Below, piece by piece: positions 31,501-41,065 of a stretch of DNA of 64,000 bases. The stretch covers positions 62,001 to 126,000 of the forward strand of contig NZ_WRXO01000009.1 in the NCBI RefSeq assembly GCF_009758125.1, in the 5' to 3' direction. Numbering within the stretch: position 1 is the stretch's first letter; each line of letters starts with the position of its first letter. The notes below the pieces were generated by a model. The model had not been told where the DNA came from. It made no database searches and saw only the letters and a program-made list of their open reading frames with translations. This DNA comes from Chitinophaga oryziterrae. Lineage in GTDB: Bacteria; Bacteroidota; Bacteroidia; Chitinophagales; Chitinophagaceae. Made by a program: the position numbers and the translations under genes.

Positions 31501-34500
31501 TTAAAATTTTGGTGTCCCACTTCTTCCCCAAATTCTTAAAGCATTCAACCCTATATTAAACCCTGCATTGGTATTATACTTGCCAGCACCTTGTGTCTTC
31601 CCAATGTTGTTAGTCTTTGTTCCATCAGGGTTAGCTCTGTTGATGTTTGCTGGCTTTCCTGTATTTCCACTACCATTCATTGCATCTATACCATAAATAG
31701 GGATTTGCATAGAATTTGAAGTATTTTGATCAAATTCGGACATTGCGCTTAACGTCTGCATTCCTTGCTCTGTTGTTTCAGGATGTCCATGAGCTTGGCC
31801 AATAATAACCGCTCCTCCTGGTTTATCTGCATACGAAACACCATAAGACTCCGATGGATAATAGCTTATTTCTGTTTTACTATTTGTTCCAGAAGGACCT
31901 GGAGATGCTGTAACAGTAGCATTGTCACGGTCTAATACTATTAAAATCTGGTGCTCGATTCCCTTGGTTTTAGAATCGTCTCTTAGTTGCTGTGCAGCAC
32001 TATTTATTCCTTCTTTGTCAACTGTTATTTCTTTACTATTACTTGCATCCTGTAATTGTACTGTAGCTGTCCAAGTATTAGAACCACCACTTTCCTGACT
32101 GATTTGATTGAATTTATCTTCATCAATCAAACGATTAGTCGTTGATGCATATGCGTCACTCCCTAAATATTTACCATTCTTTTTACTATAATAGTCATCG
32201 TATGGAGCCATTCCATCAGGATCTGTAAATCTAATAGGATTGTCAAAAGCATAATTATAGGGAGAATATCTTCTCATTTTATCTGCAAGAGGATCTATTG
32301 TATGCCATCTACCTATCTGCGGGTCCTGCATCCTTGTTCCATAATCATACCACTCCAACCCTGATCCATCCCCGAACTCTCCACTTTGCAACTCCTTTCC
32401 ATTATACTTCAATCTGTTCTCCGGATAATTCGCACTTTTCAGCGCTTTTGAGCTAATCCCTGCCATCGTCAGCCCAAATGGATAATAATGTGTTTCTTCA
32501 AGCAAAGGTCCTGTATTATATGTAACTACCAGATTATCAAAGAAGACATCTTGTGCACTCTCATTACTTGTATAAATATACAAAAATCCGGTTTTCTTCA
32601 CCACCATTCTGTCTGTACCTAAGGTCTGTAGAGCATCCGGACTACCCTGAACCTGTTTAACACCACTATTTTCATTGACCATAGAAAAGCGGTCATCAAA
32701 CAATGTATAGTTCAAATATGCTTTGGGTTTATCAGAAGCATTCTGTGTTGGGTCCTTTTGTTTTAACGCATCATAATCCGCACTGCTAAAATTAGTTGCA
32801 ATTGGTGACGCTGCACCAGTTGCACTATGTGCGCCTTCACTTACACTACCACCGCTGAATGCCTGTAATAGGGCAGTCAGCATGTCGGAGGTAGTCGTTG
32901 CTGATGTACTGGCTCCCGTACTTTTATAAAAAGCTTTTACACCCATCTGGATAGTATCTCCTGCCATTACACGCAATACCAACGATGGACCAATCTTCTG
33001 ACCATTGGAAGCATTCAGCTTAGCCACAAATGCATTAGGATTGGTCGTATTATCTGTAGGATAACCGGAGACCCCTGATACAGCAGTACGTGTATTGTCA
33101 ATATTACTGAACAATGCATTTTCGTAAGCGGTAGCAGCGGTTTCCATCGTAGCAGCGTATTTGCTGCTATCACTCTGAGTACCTAATACTACACGGACAT
33201 TGCCGAGGTGGTCTTTCTCAAAATAGTCGTAAGCAAAACTAAGAGGTACCCCTGTTTTGTATACCAGACGAATACGGCCTTCTTCATGAAATACTAATTG
33301 CAAAGTATCCTGTTCATATACAAATCCTCCGAGGTAATCAGTCACAGTAACTTTAGGTGTACTAAAAGTACTATCTGTCACTGTCTTCCTCAGTTTAGTA
33401 CCGGTGGCATCGTATTTATAGGTGATAACACCTTTACCCTTTATTTTGATAACCTCAGGCCGGTTAAGGTAATTATAACTGATGCTACTGATTCCTTTAT
33501 TAAGGTCCTGTATCATGTTACCATTTGCATTGTAACTATAATCATCACCAGTATTAGTACCATTTATGAAATCTCCCAGTTTGGCAGATGTAGTATTACT
33601 TGTATCTGCTACTGATAATAATTTATTACTGCCGGTAGGAGCATAAGAGTAACTAAGCTGATCTATTGTAGTGATAGCATTGCCAATCATCCCTTTTTGT
33701 GCCATGGTTTTAATATTACCATTCGCATCATAAGAAAGACCACTTACAGAGAAGTTTACTTTGTCCTGCATCCAATCTGTAGCTCCACTATTTTGCTGAG
33801 TAAAGTTGGCTGTTGTTAAACGGGTTGGTTTGTCATAATTAAAACCATAGGCACGTGCAATACCATCAGATCTGCTCTTCCATTTAGCACCGGAAATATT
33901 ACCATTATATTGTGGAATGCTGAATCCGTAGTCGTAACTTAATTCTTCCCCAAACCAGTTATCATTGCTACCCGTAGTGTTTACAAACGATTTGTTTATA
34001 CCAGATAACCAGCCTCGAACATTATAAGTATAACTTAATGTGTCCAACTGACCACCTGACTTCAGGACGCCTAATCTCTTTTGTTTAAGTTCGCCTAATT
34101 CATTGTAACTATTAGCTGCAATTATTTTCTCCTGGGTTGAATCACCATTTAACCGCTTGGTTGTGCTCAGTAAGCGACCGGCATGATCATAAGACATCAT
34201 CGTTAAAATGGTAGTCTGCGGTGTAACTCCACTACGGGGATTCTTATGCCGGATAAAGCTGCTCAACAGCTTTCCGCTAAAATCAAACTGGTTGGTAGTG
34301 ATATCTTTCCCACCGGCATTGTTATCTGACACTACCTGTACTACGCGGCCTTTATCGTCATAATAACTGGTAGTGGTTAACCATTGCTCTGTACCCAGCA
34401 CTCTTACTTTATTACCGGTTATTAATCCACGAGTCATCGTACTGCCACCGGCAGGCTGTGTCTCGGCATATGGATTGTTACCCGCACGCAGATTCACAAT

Positions 34501-35991
34501 TTCTCCACTTTCGTAATTCAATTTACCGGGAAAGTTATAATTATCATAAAAGATATAAGTAAGCGGAGTAAGAGCACCGGCAGTAATACCTGGTAATGGA
34601 TTCGAAATAATAAGTGTTGTTGCTCCTGTATTAAGCGTGCTATCTATGTAAGCCGAAAACTCAGCACCAATCCCAGTATCAAAGCTATCCTGCATAGTGA
34701 TGGTTTTGGTTGCAACATAAGCACTGCTTCCATCATAATTACCCAGTACCATGTCTGCTACAGCGGGAAATGTATAAGAAAGCGTCTGCGTACCGGAACT
34801 GACGGTATTCATACTTGCCTGCAATGCAGCTCTTGAAGTATTAGCCTTGTATATTGCCGTCATTGAAGGGCGATTTAGCTCATCATAAAACGTAACCAGC
34901 CATTCCTGTGGAGATTGCAGACGCTGTGTAGAGTCTTGCGTAAATACAACTCTGTCTCTTGTATCATATACCATATTAACAGGCCCCATTCCAGGAACTC
35001 TTTTTACGATCATCCTGTTGCGGTTATCATATTGATACTGAAAACAAAGTTCATTGGCAAGTAAAGTGCTTATACTCCAATTATTCCCCATTAACTTTTC
35101 AACTGCGAGTGGCGGAATAACGAAACGCAGATTATTAAAATTGTCATACACATAATAGGTACATAACCAGTTAGCATGAGCATTAACAGTGTCCACATTA
35201 TCAGACAACTGCACTTTCTTCATTATTACATGATCTTCCTTGTCTTTATATTCAATAACCTGGCTACCAGCTTCATCGACCAATACATTTTTAAATAACT
35301 GCCCTGCTGCGTATATACCACCATCTGTTGGAATATTTGTGGAGAGGTTCCATATGTGTACTGAGTCAGATAATGCATTCAGCAGATACCTGTTTTCCGT
35401 AGGGTGATTTCCACCTTCTTTGGCCCAACTACTGCCAGGAGCATATATTTTTAATACCCGGTTTAAAGGAGATAATTCATATTCTGTCTGAACATAATAA
35501 ATGCTGTCTCCTGTAACCCCGGGATTAAGTGCATCCGTGTTATAAAAAATTTTCTGACTCTTAAACGGATCAGACTTGAACCGGCCATCATTAAAATTAC
35601 CAGTTTGTGGTACATAAGGAAGGTATTTATATCTTTCATGCCCCAGCGTATCATATACCAGGGAAGCCACCAGATCACGCAATTGAGAGCTTATACCTTT
35701 GGATACGGTTTGTAAAGGACGTCCCAAACCATCAACATACTGTGTGGTTTGTTTCACTTCGGTAATGGATCTTACGGAAGAAGAAACAACAGCGGTATCA
35801 TTGCTGACCATTCCAGGCTCAAATACACGAATGAAATTAAGCGAAGGATTATTATACGCAGCCGGTACTGCAGCAGGCATTGCTACCGGCCGTGGGCTTG
35901 TTACCGGTGTAATCTGCGAATATGTCTTTCCTGATATGAACAGAATAACAATGAGCAGAATATATTTAGTTATCTTACTATTTTCTTTCAT
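31501..35991 (-). CDS. Large RHS/YD-repeat polymorphic toxin with JAMM-like C-terminal tip
   Basis: About 1496 residues from ATG 35991, which gives a proper signal peptide (MKENSKITKYILLIVILFIS...YSQ); the frame is open 17 codons upstream. A DUF6443-like N-terminal domain (LNFIRVFEPGM, QYVDGLGRPLQTV) is followed by many YD-type repeats (YDTRDRVV, YDHAGRLLST, YNANGNMIQD). Next come the RHS core (LLEETHYYPFGLTMAGISSK, YDYGTRMQDPQIGRWHTIDP) ending in RFTDPDG and a unique ~240-residue tip. The tip has AHGHPE with a downstream SEFD (H1401, H1403, D1421), reminiscent of the JAMM/JAB metalloprotease motif although with a longer spacer. It is followed by the immunity gene and preceded by the DUF5977 protein. 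Confidence 0.88.
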   Translation of the reverse strand: MKENSKITKYILLIVILFISGKTYSQITPVTSPRPVAMPAAVPAAYNNPSLNFIRVFEPGMVSNDTAVVSSSVRSITEVKQTTQYVDGLGRPLQTVSKGISSQLRDLVASLVYDTLGHERYKYLPYVPQTGNFNDGRFKSDPFKSQKIFYNTDALNPGVTGDSIYYVQTEYELSPLNRVLKIYAPGSSWAKEGGNHPTENRYLLNALSDSVHIWNLSTNIPTDGGIYAAGQLFKNVLVDEAGSQVIEYKDKEDHVIMKKVQLSDNVDTVNAHANWLCTYYVYDNFNNLRFVIPPLAVEKLMGNNWSISTLLANELCFQYQYDNRNRMIVKRVPGMGPVNMVYDTRDRVVFTQDSTQRLQSPQEWLVTFYDELNRPSMTAIYKANTSRAALQASMNTVSSGTQTLSYTFPAVADMVLGNYDGSSAYVATKTITMQDSFDTGIGAEFSAYIDSTLNTGATTLIISNPLPGITAGALTPLTYIFYDNYNFPGKLNYESGEIVNLRAGNNPYAETQPAGGSTMTRGLITGNKVRVLGTEQWLTTTSYYDDKGRVVQVVSDNNAGGKDITTNQFDFSGKLLSSFIRHKNPRSGVTPQTTILTMMSYDHAGRLLSTTKRLNGDSTQEKIIAANSYNELGELKQKRLGVLKSGGQLDTLSYTYNVRGWLSGINKSFVNTTGSNDNWFGEELSYDYGFSIPQYNGNISGAKWKSRSDGIARAYGFNYDKPTRLTTANFTQQNSGATDWMQDKVNFSVSGLSYDANGNIKTMAQKGMIGNAITTIDQLSYSYAPTGSNKLLSVADTSNTTSAKLGDFINGTNTGDDYSYNANGNMIQDLNKGISSISYNYLNRPEVIKIKGKGVITYKYDATGTKLRKTVTDSTFSTPKVTVTDYLGGFVYEQDTLQLVFHEEGRIRLVYKTGVPLSFAYDYFEKDHLGNVRVVLGTQSDSSKYAATMETAATAYENALFSNIDNTRTAVSGVSGYPTDNTTNPNAFVAKLNASNGQKIGPSLVLRVMAGDTIQMGVKAFYKSTGASTSATTTSDMLTALLQAFSGGSVSEGAHSATGAASPIATNFSSADYDALKQKDPTQNASDKPKAYLNYTLFDDRFSMVNENSGVKQVQGSPDALQTLGTDRMVVKKTGFLYIYTSNESAQDVFFDNLVVTYNTGPLLEETHYYPFGLTMAGISSKALKSANYPENRLKYNGKELQSGEFGDGSGLEWYDYGTRMQDPQIGRWHTIDPLADKMRRYSPYNYAFDNPIRFTDPDGMAPYDDYYSKKNGKYLGSDAYASTTNRLIDEDKFNQISQESGGSNTWTATVQLQDASNSKEITVDKEGINSAAQQLRDDSKTKGIEHQILIVLDRDNATVTASPGPSGTNSKTEISYYPSESYGVSYADKPGGAVIIGQAHGHPETTEQGMQTLSAMSEFDQNTSNSMQIPIYGIDAMNGSGNTGKPANINRANPDGTKTNNIGKTQGAGKYNTNAGFNIGLNALRIWGRSGTPKF

Positions 35992-36017
35992 AAAGTAAAG
36001 GTTAAATCTGAGAATCG

Positions 36018-39000
36018 TCAAGGAAGATTTGTTAGCGGGCAAGCTGCTGTTTGCGACTCTGTATAATTACCACTTATTGAGCCGTCAGACCATAAGTAGT
36101 GATAAGTACACGTATAATTACTGCCTACAGGTGTACTGGCGGTAACAATTTTTTGTCCGGTTTCACATGTTAATCCAATCACTTTCTTTGATTCACCTAA
36201 ACAATGACATGTACCATTTGCATTGGCATAAGTCTGATAATTTGCGTTCAGATCCATCATTGCTGTATCATTGGCGGCTTGCATACTCTCAGAAAAATAC
36301 TTCATTGAATCCACAACATATGTTACAGTTGTACCGGAAAAACCAGATGAGCATTGTTTTATTCCTGTCATTGTCATTCTCTGGTTATAAAAAAGACAAG
36401 GGCTGCTTTTCTTAGCTTCCTCTAATTTAGCGGGAAGTGCAGCACGTGCTTTATCATTGGCATCCTGCTGGCTTTTATCAGAACCATACATCCCGGCTTC
36501 AACAGTACATACTACCATTTTAGCATATGCACCTGGATTACAGGTATTTCTGGCGGAATCGCTTTGTACTGTATTATAATAGATGTGTTCATTACAAATC
36601 TCCGTCTCTCCTTTATAGTTATAACAGATCATCTTTACAATATTCTTGTCCTGGTTCCGGACAATATGCAAACGGCCATAACTATCATACTCGTAATATA
36701 CATACTGGTTCTTAGCATCACACTGACTGCTAATCCCAATATTGGGCAAATACGTAAATGTTGTTAGCTGAGCATTTACAGGGTATGCGCGTACCTCATC
36801 GATAAGACCAGTTCCTCTTATATTTACACCAAGAACATTTTGGACAGTATGTTCATAATATGTCCATCCATTCAGTGTTCTGCCGGTAATCATACTCACA
36901 GAACCATCTACAGTATAACTACCATTTTTACTCCAGTAAGATACAATGTGAGATATACTACTATTGAAACCACCTAATGAATGAGTCACTGTAAACGGGG
37001 TTGCAATGTTAATCTCATAACATTTAATGCCGGAAGGAGAAGTACTATCTGTTCTAAGATTCAGTGTGTTACCACAGGCAGGAGAATTATTCTCTTCAAA
37101 AGAGAAATAACGGATATCACCTACACCTGCATTCTGGGCTACTGCTGTAGGATAATGTCCAATACAATCCCACAAATAAGCAATTTTCCCTCCTCCTCTT
37201 TTGGTAGCTTCCAGCATATTCCCATATTGGTCATAACTATTAACAACTACTTCTGTATCAAGGCTATCTGTTATGCCCTGCTGTACCTGTGAGTATTGAG
37301 GAAGATATAATTTTTCAGGAGTTTTGAAATATACGGTATTCGTCAGGCGAAGTTGCACACCGTTCCTGGATTCAACCTGCGTAATAACTGGTGCATTTAT
37401 ATTACTATCAAGCATTGATTTATATATACCACCTGGATCTAAGCCTGCTAATACCTTTGTATAAGGATAACTAAATACTGATTTCAGTGTATCCTGTTTA
37501 CTGGTTACAAATACACTTTCTGTAACTTTGTAATTATCATGTAATGTTGCTGAATCCTGCACACCTCTGTCTACGAAGTATTTATTAGATTGTATAGTAG
37601 TTAAATTCTGGGTTGTTGTTCCCTGCGCGTAGTTTACATCAGTAACTTTCTTAACTAACGGGGGTTTTATAAAATAAAAACAAAGAGACGACCTATATAT
37701 CTGTACGCCCATGGATTCGTCCTCAAACCGGTAAATATTAGGCACCCTGTACTCAGAATTGGTAGTATCTATATTATACTCGATCTGACTTTCTTTTAAT
37801 AATTCCTTATTACTATTATATACCTGGCTCGACAATGTCAATCCTCTGAATGTCTCCATGCTTGTAAATGCCTGCTCATCCCAGTTTGAATCAAAATTCT
37901 TGAACTCAACCAGGGGCAATTTATCCTGATAGCCATTATCATGATTACTATATTTATATACAGTATAACCACCGTCACTCTTTTCTGTTACTTCAGAATA
38001 AGTAATATGATTGCCATTAGTATTACTTAACTGCAGATAATTATTATCAAGTACATGTGAATACCATAATTGGCCTTCAACCATTGTACCGCCAACGTTA
38101 GTGTGAGTTACAATGGAGCCGGTATCTCCATAAAAAGGTTTCCCGGATAATATACCACTTGATCTTGTTCCTCCGCCCAAATAATTCTTTACATAGAAAT
38201 ATTCTTTGGTAACAGGCGTTGCCAATGAATCAGCAGCAATAGTCATTTTACTCACCCTCAGTCCACCAGCTATGCTATCACTAACCTGTGATTCATCAAT
38301 ATCAAATGGGAACTGGCGTGCTATTTTAGCGTAATAATGGGGCTGATATTCAAGCTTCAAATAACCTCCGGTAGGATAGGTTATCTTCTCCAGTATTTCA
38401 GCTTTCATGAAAGTTTCATCCGGCACTCTGCTAACATAGTAATTGATGCCATAAGCATATGTTCTTCCATTATAATACCCCCAATGATCAGCTTTCCTTG
38501 CATTATATGGAGGTAATATATTTGAATTGTAAGCAAAGGAAAATTTTTGTATTGTTCTGTCAAATGCTGTTTGCAATTCAACACTGCTTAACTGCAAGCG
38601 CCGGGTTATTTGCTCCAGATAATTAAACTTTATTTTCTTTACACCCACTATATCTATGACATCCAGTTTTTGCCAGAAACTTGAATCCCTTCCTTCACTG
38701 ACTGTGTTTCCATTTATCTTAATAAAATCCTCATTTAAAATGTTATATCTTAATTCATTACTCTTAGAACTACTGAAATTAATTACCTGAGAAGGAGTTT
38801 TAATGGATGTCAGATAAACCGGGTTATGCGAAGAAATAGCAAATTTCTCCCAGGTACTATAATTAGTTATATTTTCTTCTGTCTTGGCAATTAAAAACAA
38901 AAATTTACCTGATATAGAATGGTTTCCACTATATTGACAAACATTCCGTTGTAATGTCTGAGTATATGTTCTACCTACTCTTTTATAATCAAAATTGATT

Positions 39001-39899
39001 TTATAACCTCCCGGAGATTTGATTTCGGTAAGATACCATGCACTGGAAATTGTACTATATACATCTGTATAATTTCCATTATTATTCAATTCAATAGAAT
39101 TATCAGTACCTCCGAAAATATACTGGTTCCCGGCTTCATCAGTAATTCTGATCTTATAAATACTCCTTTTGACGGAATTGGTTGTTAATACAGTGCTAAA
39201 TTCCCCCAGGGGCAAATCGCCGTAAGACATGTTATCCCTGACTTCCAGGATATCTGCCTTTAACTTATAATTTCCGTTACTCCTGATCTTTATTTGTACG
39301 GAATCTGTAGGAGACGGTCTTGTTATAAAAAAAACACCCGAATAACCGTTGAAATTAAATATAAATTCATCAGGACTCGCATCATATTGATATTTAAGTA
39401 AACTATCTACAGATTGGTATCCCCCCAAAGAATAACTTGCCAGATAGTTGGGGTTTAAATATTTCTGGTTAACAGTACCACAATTGTATAAATATCCTCT
39501 TTCTGCTTCATATAATTTCGGAATCTCATCATTCAAACCATTCACCTTTCGATAAATTGCACCTCCGGCTTGTAATGACCATCCTAAGCCCGTCCAACCC
39601 GGATGTTCATCCGTTTTATTTCCTTTGGTTGTATACATTAATGCTATGGGAACAGATAAATCTTTATAAGATAAATTGTACAACGGAACAGAAATATCTG
39701 CCTGCCCCGTAAAAGGAGTGGCAGGTACCAGTCCAAAATTGCCTAATGCAGCTACTTCCGGACTTGGAGAGGTTTTACTGCCATTTATTCCCGCCTGAGT
39801 AGTAGCGATAGAACTTGCCTGCCCTAAAGTTGTTTGTGGCAATAGCATCATCTGCATACACTCGAATAAAATGAATATTAATGCCCAATACCTTTTCAT
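36018..39899 (-). CDS. Large secreted RHS-partner protein with DUF5977 repeats
   Basis: A 1293-residue exported protein (signal peptide ending LLPQTTLGQA). The first ~150 residues (AALGNFGLVPATPFTGQADI, LYTT-type strands, HPGWTGLGWSLQAGGAIYR) resemble the SpvB-like start found in toxin-complex and RHS-associated proteins of Bacteroidota. The C-terminal third has an insert resembling a lectin/LamG-type domain (TVDGSVSMITGRTLNGWTYY). It ends with DUF5977-like repeats (CNPGAYAKMVVCTVEAGMYG then SDKSQQDANDKARAAL). It ends 26 bases before the RHS start and is clearly in the same operon. It is likely part of the surface assembly carrying the toxin, but its role is unknown. Confidence 0.8.
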   Translation of the reverse strand: MKRYWALIFILFECMQMMLLPQTTLGQASSIATTQAGINGSKTSPSPEVAALGNFGLVPATPFTGQADISVPLYNLSYKDLSVPIALMYTTKGNKTDEHPGWTGLGWSLQAGGAIYRKVNGLNDEIPKLYEAERGYLYNCGTVNQKYLNPNYLASYSLGGYQSVDSLLKYQYDASPDEFIFNFNGYSGVFFITRPSPTDSVQIKIRSNGNYKLKADILEVRDNMSYGDLPLGEFSTVLTTNSVKRSIYKIRITDEAGNQYIFGGTDNSIELNNNGNYTDVYSTISSAWYLTEIKSPGGYKINFDYKRVGRTYTQTLQRNVCQYSGNHSISGKFLFLIAKTEENITNYSTWEKFAISSHNPVYLTSIKTPSQVINFSSSKSNELRYNILNEDFIKINGNTVSEGRDSSFWQKLDVIDIVGVKKIKFNYLEQITRRLQLSSVELQTAFDRTIQKFSFAYNSNILPPYNARKADHWGYYNGRTYAYGINYYVSRVPDETFMKAEILEKITYPTGGYLKLEYQPHYYAKIARQFPFDIDESQVSDSIAGGLRVSKMTIAADSLATPVTKEYFYVKNYLGGGTRSSGILSGKPFYGDTGSIVTHTNVGGTMVEGQLWYSHVLDNNYLQLSNTNGNHITYSEVTEKSDGGYTVYKYSNHDNGYQDKLPLVEFKNFDSNWDEQAFTSMETFRGLTLSSQVYNSNKELLKESQIEYNIDTTNSEYRVPNIYRFEDESMGVQIYRSSLCFYFIKPPLVKKVTDVNYAQGTTTQNLTTIQSNKYFVDRGVQDSATLHDNYKVTESVFVTSKQDTLKSVFSYPYTKVLAGLDPGGIYKSMLDSNINAPVITQVESRNGVQLRLTNTVYFKTPEKLYLPQYSQVQQGITDSLDTEVVVNSYDQYGNMLEATKRGGGKIAYLWDCIGHYPTAVAQNAGVGDIRYFSFEENNSPACGNTLNLRTDSTSPSGIKCYEINIATPFTVTHSLGGFNSSISHIVSYWSKNGSYTVDGSVSMITGRTLNGWTYYEHTVQNVLGVNIRGTGLIDEVRAYPVNAQLTTFTYLPNIGISSQCDAKNQYVYYEYDSYGRLHIVRNQDKNIVKMICYNYKGETEICNEHIYYNTVQSDSARNTCNPGAYAKMVVCTVEAGMYGSDKSQQDANDKARAALPAKLEEAKKSSPCLFYNQRMTMTGIKQCSSGFSGTTVTYVVDSMKYFSESMQAANDTAMMDLNANYQTYANANGTCHCLGESKKVIGLTCETGQKIVTASTPVGSNYTCTYHYLWSDGSISGNYTESQTAACPLTNLP

Positions 39900-39992
39900 A
39901 AAACCTCGTTATTAAATTGTTCCAAACTAAAATATTGCTTACTCATTTTTTCAACCCGATTATCAGATTTCCCACCCAATGTTTCCATAGAA

Positions 39993-40040
39993 AATGGTAC
40001 ATCAGGCAAATGCCTATTAACATTTGCCTGATGTACCATT
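39993..40040. repeat. 20-bp perfect inverted repeat derived from the tail-fibre-like gene
   Basis: Arms 39993-40012 and 40021-40040 are perfect complements around an 8-base loop. The left arm plus loop, and the bases following the right arm (AAAGATGGTAACTGATA), match the 3' part of the neighbouring tail-fibre-like gene (40351-40425). This looks like a decayed copy in which the middle was replaced to form a hairpin. It lies in the 294-base gap between 39900 and 40193, which contains no gene. Confidence 0.7.
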
Positions 40041-40193
40041 AAAGATGGTAACTGATACTGATTTACTTCATGCATAGGTGAATTGGAGAAAAAAGATCAT
40101 ACAGATAATTCTATATTCAACATAACATTAAAAGTATTTGCATTCCTCCTGACATCTGCCAAAACATAAGAATAAAGTAATGCTCATCGATTA

Positions 40194-41045
40194 TTATCGG
40201 TTTGCGTGCTCCAACGCTTCCATCCTTTTCATTAAATCATTATTTTCTTTCTTCATCTCTATCAGATACAACGTCAGCTCCTCCACCTTCTGCAACAACA
40301 CTCTATTCATCTCTCCCAGATCCTGTCCATTCTTTTCCACTTCTTTAGCCGATGGCACATCAGGCAAATGTTTATTAACAGTTACATAATTTTCAATTTC
40401 CCGCAAAGATGGTAACTGATAGGAAGGATCAAATACAAAGTCCGGCCAGACAATAGCCTGGGTAACTTTAACTCTCCTGGCTGCAATAGTACCCTCAACG
40501 GCTAGTCTGTTACTACCGGGAGTAATTGTTCCTATTCCTACATTCCCATCCACATTGATAGAAATACGTGGAAGCCTGTTTGTGAATAACTTGATACCTG
40601 CATAACTACCTGCCCACAAAGTAGGTCCTGCGGGACTCCAGCTATCATTGACCCATTTCATACCATAATTTGGCAGGTATTTACTGTCATAGATAGCGCT
40701 GTCGGATAATGCCATTCCAAAGGAGTTCCCTATTCCGAACATGATGTTACCATTGACAAATAACTTCTGTGATGGAGCAACATTGCCAATTCCAACATTC
40801 CCACCTGAAGTAATAGACATAACATCTGTCCAGTTAGGAGTATTTGCCCGGGTAGCAAAACGAAGGTCAGTTCTGGTCCCTGCATCAAAACCATAAATTT
40901 TGTGTCCATAATTGGCAACCGGAGTGAAAATTAATGCCTTATTAGTTCCTACATTGGAATACAAGCTGTCAAAACCCTGAGAAAAACAGTTAATAGCAGC
41001 AAAAAAAGTGCTTGCCGCTGCAAGCAGTAAAAATTTCTTAGTCAT
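40194..41045 (-). CDS. Tail-fibre-like secreted protein with C-terminal chaperone-like coiled coil
   Basis: A 283-residue exported protein (signal peptide MTKKFLLLAAASTFFAAINC FSQ). It has two phage-tail-fibre-like repeats (GGNVGIGNVAPSQKLFVNGN and DGNVGIGTITPGSNRLAVEG) and the conserved Bacteroidota ending WPDFVFDPSYQLPSLREIEN, HLPDVPSAKEVEKNGQDLGE, closed by a coiled coil. Such proteins form trimeric surface fibres. It lies 20 bases after the coiled-coil gene and upstream of the RHS pair, so it may be a display or adhesion component of the same locus. Confidence 0.8.
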   Translation of the reverse strand: MTKKFLLLAAASTFFAAINCFSQGFDSLYSNVGTNKALIFTPVANYGHKIYGFDAGTRTDLRFATRANTPNWTDVMSITSGGNVGIGNVAPSQKLFVNGNIMFGIGNSFGMALSDSAIYDSKYLPNYGMKWVNDSWSPAGPTLWAGSYAGIKLFTNRLPRISINVDGNVGIGTITPGSNRLAVEGTIAARRVKVTQAIVWPDFVFDPSYQLPSLREIENYVTVNKHLPDVPSAKEVEKNGQDLGEMNRVLLQKVEELTLYLIEMKKENNDLMKRMEALEHANR

Positions 41046-41065
41046 GTCCCCAAATTAAATGTATG

